A DNA stretch of 64,000 nucleotides from Formosa sp. Hel3_A1_48 (GTDB lineage: Bacteria > Bacteroidota > Bacteroidia > Flavobacteriales > Flavobacteriaceae), in NCBI RefSeq assembly GCF_001735715.1, contig NZ_CP017259.1, positions 1-64,000 on the forward strand, written 5' to 3'. This document shows positions 56,123-61,952 of this stretch, one piece after another. Numbering within the stretch: the first letter of the stretch is position 1; every line of letters begins with the position of its first letter. The notes beneath the pieces are model-generated. The model did no database searches. It saw only the letters and a list, made by a program, of their open reading frames with translations, and had not been told where the DNA came from. Both the position numbers and the translations under genes were made by a program.

Positions 56123-56333
56123 GTTTTGTAAGTTTTTCCCAAATAAACTTAACAACTTTATACGAAAGCCAAAAACTAATTAAACCCCCAATTCCCGTTA
56201 TTGGACCAATTCCAAGTGTTCCAAATCTTTCAGCATAAATTATCATATTTATTAGAATGAATAGCCATAGAAATAAAAAATAAAAAATAATATACAGTAT
56301 AATACTCAGAATAATTAACAGTGCTTTTTTCAT
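56112..56333 (-). CDS. Cargo module 2: small membrane protein
   Basis: Protein of 73 aa with two hydrophobic helices (about 4-31 and 40-62) joined by YAERFGTLGIGPITG, and a basic end FIWEKLTKPKP. It overlaps the upstream lipoprotein gene by 4 nt (ATGA), so both are co-translated. Its last codons and stop lie inside integrase tail copy 2, read on the opposite strand. I do not recognise the family; a two-helix inner-membrane partner for the lipoprotein is conceivable. Confidence 0.7.
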   Translation of the reverse strand: MKKALLIILSIILYIIFYFLFLWLFILINMIIYAERFGTLGIGPITGIGGLISFWLSYKVVKFIWEKLTKPKP

Positions 56334-56842
56334 AGTGTGAAAGTTTCAAATGTATTTAAAAATTGTTTGTGATAATTAGAAAAGTTTTCAGGGAATGTAC
56401 TTCCCAACAAAGTATATAATTTGTCTCCTTTAACAAATTGAACAACAACGTTTGTAACTCTAACATTATTGGCATAATAATCCCCACTGTAAATAGAGTA
56501 GAAACAATAGCCTAAATTTTTGAAGTACATTTTTTCTTTGATTTGAACCTTAAAATTATTGAACATCATTGAAGAAGCTTTCTCAAACTTGTCAGTTTTT
56601 AGCATTTCAGCAATGTAGGTGTTATTTGAAAATGTTGAAAAAGACCAATCATCAGAGTATCGTAATTCAATCATACTTTCGATATCTCCATTAACATATT
56701 TAGATGCTGTTAATAAATTATATCCATCTTTATAAACTTCGGTTTCAAAACCTGAAGGTAGTTTAATATCAAATTTAGGATATGGGTCTTTACCACAAGA
56801 TAAAATTGAAACTGACATTAATAATACAAACAAGTTTTTCAT
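56330..56842 (-). CDS. Cargo module 2: lipoprotein of unknown function
   Basis: Protein of 170 aa with a lipobox (SILSC, Cys near residue 16) and KFDIKLPSGFETEVYKDGYNLLTAS after it. The body is aromatic- and Asn-rich with FPENFSNYHKQFLNTFETFTL at the end, a pattern of small lipoproteins with a single alpha/beta domain. It is the first gene of a two-gene unit with the 73-aa membrane protein. Its ATG is about 20 bp from tail copy 3. No family recognised. Confidence 0.72.
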   Translation of the reverse strand: MKNLFVLLMSVSILSCGKDPYPKFDIKLPSGFETEVYKDGYNLLTASKYVNGDIESMIELRYSDDWSFSTFSNNTYIAEMLKTDKFEKASSMMFNNFKVQIKEKMYFKNLGYCFYSIYSGDYYANNVRVTNVVVQFVKGDKLYTLLGSTFPENFSNYHKQFLNTFETFTL

Positions 56843-56860
56843 ATGTTAAATATAATTAAA

Positions 56861-56935
56861 ATAAGTCTAACCTACTTACGTGGTTTAGAAATAGCTGAAC
56901 TGAAAGAAGAAGATATGCCTATGGTTTGTAAGTAA
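56861..56935 (+). repeat. Detached integrase tail copy 3
   Basis: Encodes ISLTYLRGLEIAELKEEDMPMVCK and a stop. From the Tyr codon on it matches copy 2 in protein down to DMPMV, with third-position changes (AGA/CGT Arg, GCA/GCT Ala, GAG/GAA Glu). It ends two codons later than copy 2 because TAG is replaced by TGT-AAG-TAA. Confidence 0.9.
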
Positions 56936-57450
56936 ATTACTACAAAATGTACATATCTCGTAAATAAGTTTTAGGTGTTTTACAGGTAAGATTACTTGAT
57001 AATGTGCGAAAAATCTACTAACTTTACACAAGCTTTTATATGAAAGTCTTAATATAATCAGCTTTCTAAACAGACTTTATATTTCATTTACGGGGCGTTT
57101 CAGACGCCCATCTAAACATAACTTCAGAAATATAAAAAGACTTAAAATCTACTATACAGGATAACTATGTTTTATTATTAAATATTGGACTTTATATTAA
57201 GATTTTAGTTGTTTAAGTACGGCGGTTTTAGACCGCCTTATATCTTTAAAACACAAAATTATCTCTAAATATTTATATACTTATAACATAAAATAACATA
57301 GTGTAGAAATGTGATTAAGAATTGATTTCTTTAATCATTGCAACCATCCAAATAGAAACACAGACACTAACAAAGATTGAAAATAAACATACAATATGAC
57401 AAGCATCCATAAACAACTATTTATTTCAAGTTACAACAAATAAAATAAAT
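56936..57450. other. Non-coding stretch with two similar hairpins
   Basis: No gene seen in 515 bp. Hairpin A at 57093-57109: GGGCGT, loop TTCAG, ACGCCC. Hairpin B at 57221-57237: GGCGGT, loop TTTAG, ACCGCC. The stems differ but both pair perfectly, and the loops share TT(C/T)AG. Each is preceded by ACTTTATATT (near 57074 and 57190). A weaker inverted repeat, GATTAA and TTAATC, lies near 57312-57336. Possible roles are small RNAs, an origin, or regulatory RNA; none can be chosen from sequence alone. Confidence 0.5.
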
Positions 57451-57774
57451 ATGCCCTTTAATAGTAAAACAGCAAGTAAAGCAGGTAAGATTAGCAAAAG
57501 AGGTAAATCATTAAATATAGACTTAAGAAACGACCTTAAAACACTAATAACACATATCTTAAAAGACCTTGACTACAACACATTAAACAACTCACAAAAA
57601 CTAAAGCTATTAGACATAGCCTTAAAACATTCATTACCTAAACAATCTATAGAACAACATATAGTTGAAGACATACCACAAGACATAAAAATCACTATTG
57701 TAGATAGTAATGGAAACGAAAAGGTAAACAGAAAAAGTTTAGACAACTTTAAGTTTAAAGATTTAGCAGGGTAA
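57451..57774 (+). CDS. Phage-like small protein, possibly terminase-small-subunit-like
   Basis: Protein of 107 aa beginning MPFNSKTASKAGKISKRGKS, a Lys/Gly/Ser-rich N-terminus, then a helical part (LRNDLKTLITHILKDLDYNTLNNSQKLKLLDIALKHSLPK). This pattern resembles small proteins next to terminase genes in Bacteroidota prophages; I am not sure. After its stop the same frame stays open for 22 more codons (NYKVEALPISRVEKFKTI) to 57843, so the gene may be truncated by a nonsense change. It is the only right-part gene on the plus strand. Confidence 0.55.
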   Translation: MPFNSKTASKAGKISKRGKSLNIDLRNDLKTLITHILKDLDYNTLNNSQKLKLLDIALKHSLPKQSIEQHIVEDIPQDIKITIVDSNGNEKVNRKSLDNFKFKDLAG

Positions 57775-57941
57775 ACAAACAATGGAAACTATAAAGTAGA
57801 AGCTTTGCCAATTAGTAGAGTTGAGAAGTTTAAAACAATCTAATTCTAATATAATTAGTTCTGCTAATTCTTAAATCAAAGTATAGTCCGTAGTAATTTA
57901 TGAAGTTAACTATATGAATAAGTTTATACATCAAACAGGGT

Positions 57942-58601
57942 TTAATTAAACCTTACAGCACTGAAACTTATTTTTATTGGAACAGGAATGTCGTGATTTG
58001 TATCAGAACTTGTCCAACCATTAGCTATGAAATAAAGTACCCCCTCATATGAGCCAGAAAGATTATCGCCATCAAATAAAATAGGGTTACTTGGTGGCGT
58101 CCCAATACTTGACAATGTAATATTTGATATTTTACCAACTACACCCTCTGAAATTGCATCAATAGCATTCATAGTAGTGTTTTCAACGAAATTACTGCCA
58201 GTTAAGGTAAAATTGTTTTGTTCTGCATAATTGTATAAAAAAGAACCTTGATTTACAGCATCTATAAATTCAATTCTACCATTATTGTTACTACCTAATT
58301 GAGGATTATTAATTAACAACATTATTTGAAGTGGTTGACCAGAAACATAATCACTTGCAGAAGCATCACTTAATCTAAATATTACACCTTGAGTACCTCC
58401 AACTAATGACGCTGAACACGAGTTTTGCCCATTGGTGCTTATTTCAGTATTAATGCCTTGTATTCGGTGAACTTCATTTCCAATCTCAATTTCAAAGAAA
58501 TATTGACCGTCAGGAACATTATTATCATCATTCGTATCCGAACTATCATCACTACTACAAGCGAAGATTAATAAAGCGGAGAGTAAGAGTAGTTTTTTCA
58601 T
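57942..58601 (-). CDS. Cargo lipoprotein (219 aa)
   Basis: Lipoprotein with a short signal and lipobox (LIFACSS, Cys near 15), an acidic Asp/Asn/Ser spacer (SDDSSDTNDDNN), then a beta-rich domain with GQYFFEIEIGNEVHRIQ and GVIFRLSDASASDYVSGQPLQIML. The acidic tract after the Cys resembles the surface-export signals of Bacteroidota lipoproteins, so it may be surface exposed. Last gene of a three-gene unit with the next two. Its first 15 codons closely resemble those of the next gene. Function unknown. Confidence 0.75.
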   Translation of the reverse strand: MKKLLLLSALLIFACSSDDSSDTNDDNNVPDGQYFFEIEIGNEVHRIQGINTEISTNGQNSCSASLVGGTQGVIFRLSDASASDYVSGQPLQIMLLINNPQLGSNNNGRIEFIDAVNQGSFLYNYAEQNNFTLTGSNFVENTTMNAIDAISEGVVGKISNITLSSIGTPPSNPILFDGDNLSGSYEGVLYFIANGWTSSDTNHDIPVPIKISFSAVRFN

Positions 58602-58611
58602 TTAGTTTTTA
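58555..58611 (-). repeat. Shared leader and signal-peptide sequence, copy 1
   Basis: The 57 bp from the upstream gene's stop through the first 14 codons match 58992-59048 with 6 differences. It covers the start site and most of the signal peptide (MKKLLL), while the mature proteins are unrelated. Confidence 0.7.
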
Positions 58612-59034
58612 TTTAGCTGCAATATAGTGTACCATATAATAGGTTTGTTTAAAATAATCTACGCTATATGTAATAAAAATAGGACTTTCAAGCGTATTAA
58701 AAATAGTTTTACCGTTAGCAATGAAAGGTTCAACTCCAATTGAAGATTTTTGCCTTTCAATTTCAAGTTCAAGTTCTCTTTCGGCAGAATATTGAGTTGG
58801 AAATGCTGTCATTGTCATTATACCATTTAAAACTCTATTTTTAAACAAGAAAGACAACCTACTTCCGTCCTCAACACAATAAGTTATTATTTCATTATTT
58901 GTAACTTCACAAGCTGGAATTGAAAATGAATTTTTTACTTCAGAAAAAGATTTTTTCCCCAAATCAGTCACATCAACTTGCCCATATCCAAAAGTGAAGA
59001 TTAAAAAAGCGGAGATTAAGAGTAGTTTTTTCAT
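58609..59034 (-). CDS. Cargo exported protein (141 aa)
   Basis: Protein with a signal peptide (about 1-18, FGYGQ) and a mature part of about 120 residues: KKSFSEVKNSFSIPACEVTNNEIITYCVEDGSRLSFLFKN, then a charged helix (AERELELEIERQKSS) and a beta-rich end. Two Cys could pair after export. It is 7 bp upstream of the 219-aa lipoprotein gene and shares its leader and signal-coding sequence. I do not recognise the family. Confidence 0.72.
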   Translation of the reverse strand: MKKLLLISAFLIFTFGYGQVDVTDLGKKSFSEVKNSFSIPACEVTNNEIITYCVEDGSRLSFLFKNRVLNGIMTMTAFPTQYSAERELELEIERQKSSIGVEPFIANGKTIFNTLESPIFITYSVDYFKQTYYMVHYIAAK

Positions 59035-59048
59035 TTGGTTAATATTTA
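58992..59048 (-). repeat. Shared leader and signal-peptide sequence, copy 2
   Basis: Counterpart of 58555-58611, again beginning with the stop codon of the gene upstream. The identical placement suggests local duplication or recombination of a translation-start and signal-peptide cassette. Confidence 0.7.
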
Positions 59049-59255
59049 AGATTTTGGTTTATGTTGATAGCATTGATAGTCGTTTGAATTACTTACACAT
59101 CTTTTACAACGCTTCTCCGTTGATTTAGCAATAGCATTACATTGTCGGTATTTACATTCTAAAAAATAATCTTCTTCAACTTGATTAATTTCCTCAAACG
59201 AGTTTATAGAAAGCAAAAAGAATGATGCTCCAAAAATTAAAAGTAATTTTCTCAT
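59046..59255 (-). CDS. Cargo small Cys-rich exported protein (69 aa)
   Basis: I chose the ATG at 59255 (MRKLLLIFGASFFLL), which gives a proper signal peptide; a longer frame upstream starts with an unlikely peptide. The mature part has six Cys, with CNAIAKSTEKRCKRCVSN and CYQHKPKS, a pattern resembling DUF5763-type small zinc- or disulfide-stabilised proteins (CxA-T-GxRCK...C-QH). First gene of a three-gene unit that continues with the 141-aa and 219-aa genes. Function unknown. Confidence 0.6.
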   Translation of the reverse strand: MRKLLLIFGASFFLLSINSFEEINQVEEDYFLECKYRQCNAIAKSTEKRCKRCVSNSNDYQCYQHKPKS

Positions 59256-59377
59256 AGTGTATAATTTACAAGTGCAACTAAAGTACAAAATAAATACAAG
59301 TTGTTTACTACAAGTATAGTAATTGTTAGCGCAGTTGCTTTGGAACAAAGCGTGTTGAGAAAACAACTAAAAGCCAA

Positions 59378-59398
59378 TGTCTGTCAAATGTCTGTCAG
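59378..59398. repeat. Right paired repeats, candidate integrase arm sites
   Basis: TGTCTGTCAAA followed by TGTCTGTCAG: two TGTCTGTCA copies with an 11-bp period, on the same strand as the left pair at 54438-54460. It lies about 120 bp inside the right tRNA repeat in a non-coding stretch (59256-59519) that otherwise holds only the tRNA terminator. Confidence 0.55.
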
Positions 59399-59486
59399 TT
59401 TTTAGTAGATTTGAAGTGTTCTTTGAGATGTTTAAAATGAAAGTCGTGAAGTGCTTTTAGGTGCTTTTCGAAACTGGTTAGAGAAG

Positions 59487-59516
59487 AAAAAAGTCCTCTC
59501 TTGCGAAAGGACTTTT
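59487..59516 (-). terminator. Element-supplied terminator of tRNA-His
   Basis: AAAAGTCCT and AGGACTTTT pair over 9 bp around a 10-nt loop, with a T run on the minus strand directly after the tRNA 3' end. It differs from the original terminator now stranded at 54302-54334, so the element brought a replacement. Confidence 0.75.
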
Positions 59517-59519
59517 AAT

Positions 59520-59578
59520 GGGTGGAAGATCGGTCTCGAACCGACGACCTCCTGAACCACAATCAGGCGCTCTAACCA
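59520..59578 (-). repeat. Right attachment repeat within tRNA-His
   Basis: Identical over 59 bp to the left copy at 54335-54393. Here it joins the 5' part of the tRNA and so restores the intact gene. Confidence 0.92.
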
Positions 59579-59595
59579 ACTGAGCTACAACCACC
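59521..59595 (-). tRNA. tRNA-His (GTG anticodon)
   Basis: Full cloverleaf on the minus strand: encoded G-1, D arm AGCTCAGTTGGTTAGAGC, anticodon arm CCTGATTGTGGTTCAGG with GTG, T arm GTCGGTTCGAGACCGAT, discriminator C73. The 3' side (59520-59578) is the att repeat. The acceptor stem pairs GTGGTTG with CTTCCAC, leaving two adjacent T-T mismatches at 5-68 and 6-67. The 3' end continues CAT, so CCA is not encoded here, unlike the displaced copy. Confidence 0.93.
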
Positions 59596-59664
59596 GTTTA
59601 TCACATAAAAATGCGTGTGCAAATGTAGCGCATTTATGATTTTATACAAAGATTTTTTTTTAAT

Positions 59665-60384
59665 TTATTTTAGATCAAATATAGATTCAACTGCCAAAAG
59701 ACGGTCGCTAGTAAAGCCTTCTGCATAGCTGGTATTTACCAATCGACCTAAATCAGCAGCTCTATATCGTACACTTTCTATGAAATTTTTTGTCGATATA
59801 GGTGTTTCTGGAGCCTTACTGTTTGGGTCGAAAAACTGAGATGCATATGCTGCAACTGATGCCATTTTTACGTCTATAGTACTGCTAATATCAACTACAA
59901 AGTCTGGAGTGATGTTTTTCCATTGGATATAGCTATACACTGCATTCGGGCGCCAAGACTCTTGCAACCCCCCGCTCGTGTCTAGAGTTTCAATTTTAAG
60001 CAAACCGCTCAAAAAGCAAGCATCACGTACTAAAGCACTCGATTTGGCATGATCTGAATGTCGGTCATCTATAGCATTACAAAAAACAATTTCAGGTTGG
60101 TATTGACGTATTTTCTTGATGATTTCCAGCTGATTTTCTTTGGTATTGAATACAAAACCGTCTGGAAACTCTAAATTTTCCCTTTTATGTACTCCAAGAA
60201 TTTTGGCAGCAGTACTCGCCTCTTCTTTTCGAATTTCAACCGATCCTCTTGTACCAAGTTCTCCTCGAGTCAAATCTATGATAACTACGGTTTTTCCTTC
60301 ATTAATGGCTTTATGAAGTGTACCGCCACAGCTCAATTCAACATCGTCAGGATGGGCGCCAAAGGCTAAAATATCTACTTTCAT
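59665..60384 (-). CDS. bshB1: Bacillithiol biosynthesis deacetylase BshB1
   Basis: Zinc-dependent deacetylase that converts GlcNAc-malate to GlcN-malate in bacillithiol synthesis, 239 aa from the ATG at 60384 (MKVDILAFGAHPDDVELSCGG). A longer frame would overlap the preceding gene and adds eight atypical residues. The zinc motif AHPDDVE is near residue 10, with DLTRGELGTRG near 44 and DRHSDHAKSS near 105. It follows the cystathionine gamma-synthase-like gene by 5 bp, linking thiol synthesis to cysteine supply. bshA and bshC are not here. Confidence 0.93.
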   Translation of the reverse strand: MKVDILAFGAHPDDVELSCGGTLHKAINEGKTVVIIDLTRGELGTRGSVEIRKEEASTAAKILGVHKRENLEFPDGFVFNTKENQLEIIKKIRQYQPEIVFCNAIDDRHSDHAKSSALVRDACFLSGLLKIETLDTSGGLQESWRPNAVYSYIQWKNITPDFVVDISSTIDVKMASVAAYASQFFDPNSKAPETPISTKNFIESVRYRAADLGRLVNTSYAEGFTSDRLLAVESIFDLK

Positions 60385-60389
60385 GCGAT

Positions 60390-61547
60390 TTATTTTTGAT
60401 TGCTGCAATCAATTGCGCGTTCAATATCGTGAATTAAATCTTTTTTTGATTCAATTCCAAGAGAAAAACGGATCAACTGACTGGAAATCCCCTGTGCTAA
60501 TCGGTCCGATTCAGAAAGTAAAGCATGTGAAGTTAAAGCAGGTAAAATCATTGTACTCTCTACTCCAGCCAAACTCATAGAGGGTTTTATCAGTTGTAAA
60601 GATTTCAAAAACAAAACCGTATCGTATTCTTTAGATAGTTCGAAAGACAACATTGCTCCAAATCCTTTCATTTGAATTTTGGCCAATTGATGTTGTTCGT
60701 GCGAAACTAAGCCAGGGTAGTATACTTTTTTTACAGCAGGGTGTTTTTCTAAAAAACGTGCAATTTTTTTAGCATTCTTTTGTTGGGCTCTTACCCGAAT
60801 TGCCAAAGTTTTCATACTTCGCTCCAGCAACCATACGGTTTGATCACTGAGGTTTCCACCAAAATCTTTAGCTAGATTCCAAATTTTACCCATAATATCT
60901 TTAGAGGCAGCAACGGCACCAGCAGAAATATCACTATGTCCACCAAAATACTTTGTGGCAGAATGAATTACAATATCTACACCTAAGGTTATTGGTTTCT
61001 GAACAATAGGTGTTGCAAAAGTGTTATCGATAGCGGTGGTGATCTGCTTTGATTTTGCAAGCTTTGCCACTGCAAACAAATCAACAAGTTTCAGAAGAGG
61101 GTTTGAAGGCGATTCTAAATAAATAAGCTTTGTGTTGTCTTGCACACATGCTTCAAATGAATTAGCAGATAAATCTTTAGTAAAAGTATAGGCTATTCCG
61201 TAAGAATTAAAATGCGCTTCGATAAAATTTCGAGTGCCACCATAGATGTCATTTTGTATCACCGCATGATCTCCTGACTTTAACAAGGTGAGCATCACAG
61301 CGGAAATGGCAGCCATGCCAGATGAAAAAAGCATTCCAGCTTCAGCTTCTTCTAATGCGGCCACTTTCTTGCCTAAGAATTCTTGATTCGGTGTGTTGAA
61401 ATAGCGCGGATAACGTTTTGGATCCTGATCTAAAAAATTGTAAGAAGTTGACATATAGACAGGAGAAACTGCCCCATTGAAGACAGGATCATCCACAGCA
61501 CCAGTGTGGGTGCAAATGGTACGTTCACCTAGTTTGTTTTTTGACAT
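60390..61547 (-). CDS. PLP-dependent trans-sulfuration enzyme (cystathionine gamma-synthase-like)
   Basis: Cys/Met metabolism PLP enzyme of 385 aa. Visible are YFNTPNQEFLGKKVAALEEAEAGMLFSSGMAAISA near 53-85, the IYGGTRNF motif, AIDNTFATPIVQKPITLGVDIVIHSATKYFGGHSDISAGAV with the PLP Lys near residue 197, and SLAGVESTMILPA near 331. The family contains gamma-synthases and gamma-lyases that sequence alone separates poorly. Its pairing with bshB1 5 bp downstream favours a role in supplying cysteine for bacillithiol, which is inference. Confidence 0.88.
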   Translation of the reverse strand: MSKNKLGERTICTHTGAVDDPVFNGAVSPVYMSTSYNFLDQDPKRYPRYFNTPNQEFLGKKVAALEEAEAGMLFSSGMAAISAVMLTLLKSGDHAVIQNDIYGGTRNFIEAHFNSYGIAYTFTKDLSANSFEACVQDNTKLIYLESPSNPLLKLVDLFAVAKLAKSKQITTAIDNTFATPIVQKPITLGVDIVIHSATKYFGGHSDISAGAVAASKDIMGKIWNLAKDFGGNLSDQTVWLLERSMKTLAIRVRAQQKNAKKIARFLEKHPAVKKVYYPGLVSHEQHQLAKIQMKGFGAMLSFELSKEYDTVLFLKSLQLIKPSMSLAGVESTMILPALTSHALLSESDRLAQGISSQLIRFSLGIESKKDLIHDIERAIDCSNQK

Positions 61548-61566
61548 TAAAAGTGTTTGTTAAACG

Positions 61567-61674
61567 CTATTTGTTATCTAAATCGTTGAACTGCTTAATA
61601 AGAACAAATGCCCATATAGCAACACAAACAGAAACGAAAATGGAAAAATATAATACGATGTCGTTAGCGGCCAA
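61567..61674 (-). CDS. Possible tiny membrane protein (35 aa, TTG start)
   Basis: Frame reading (M)AANDIVLYFSIFVSVCVAIWAFVLIKQFNDLDNK, one membrane helix with a charged end. It has no ATG; the only start is a TTG that overlaps the end of the 61-aa gene by 11 nt, which would suit coupled translation. The composition looks like a real small membrane subunit, but there is no independent support. Confidence 0.35.
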   Translation of the reverse strand: MAANDIVLYFSIFVSVCVAIWAFVLIKQFNDLDNK

Positions 61675-61849
61675 GGCGAAAGAGTTTAAAAAATATCATT
61701 AGACCAACAAGCATAGGCGCCCAGATCCCTACAAAAATTCCGTGTAATTGGTCTCCCGAAAAGAAAAGATATTCAGAGACTATAATAATTAGAACACACA
61801 ACAGCAATAAGAGCGCGTTGGTGATTCCTAATAGTTTTACAAATTTCAT
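61664..61849 (-). CDS. Small two-helix membrane protein (61 aa)
   Basis: Protein starting MKFVKLLGITNALLLLL with two hydrophobic helices (about 5-27 and 37-55) and a basic end FKLFRLGR. It lies about 115 bp upstream of the trans-sulfuration gene on the same strand and is followed by a possible overlapping 35-aa frame. I do not recognise it. Confidence 0.6.
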   Translation of the reverse strand: MKFVKLLGITNALLLLLCVLIIIVSEYLFFSGDQLHGIFVGIWAPMLVGLMIFFKLFRLGR

Positions 61850-61922
61850 TGAAGCATAATTTTAAAAGTTAAAAATAAAAAAAAATAGGATTATTTGTTT
61901 AATAAAATGAAAAAAATATAAA

Positions 61923-61940
61923 GCGAAGAATTAACTTCGC
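61923..61940. promoter_or_regulatory. Hairpin or operator in front of the HAD gene
   Basis: GCGAAG and CTTCGC flank AATTAA, a perfect 6-bp inverted repeat 12 bp before the ATG at 61953. No T-run follows on the plus strand, so it is not a terminator for that side; it could be an operator or leader hairpin. Confidence 0.35.
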
Positions 61941-61952
61941 AAAAAATAGAGA

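Larger units (their letters stand above)
54335..59578. mobile_element. Small tRNA-His-integrated mobile element (about 5.2 kb)
   Basis: Bounded by 59-bp direct repeats of the tRNA-His 3' part (54335-54393 and 59520-59578), giving a unit of 5,185 bp. The integrase gene lies just inside the left repeat. Paired TGTCTGTCA-type repeats lie near both ends. The inside has integrase-tail repeats, cargo genes of unknown function encoding mostly exported products, a hairpin-rich stretch, and a phage-like small gene. No replication, transfer or capsid genes are seen, so it must rely on its integrase and perhaps a helper, like satellite islands or tycheposon-type elements. Boundaries are directly visible; mobility is inferred. 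Confidence 0.88.

Noticed and set aside
56936-57450. CRISPR-like or attC-array interpretation of the hairpin stretch
   Set aside because: Only two hairpins with different stems and unequal spacing; no regular repeat-spacer pattern and no integron-type simple sites.
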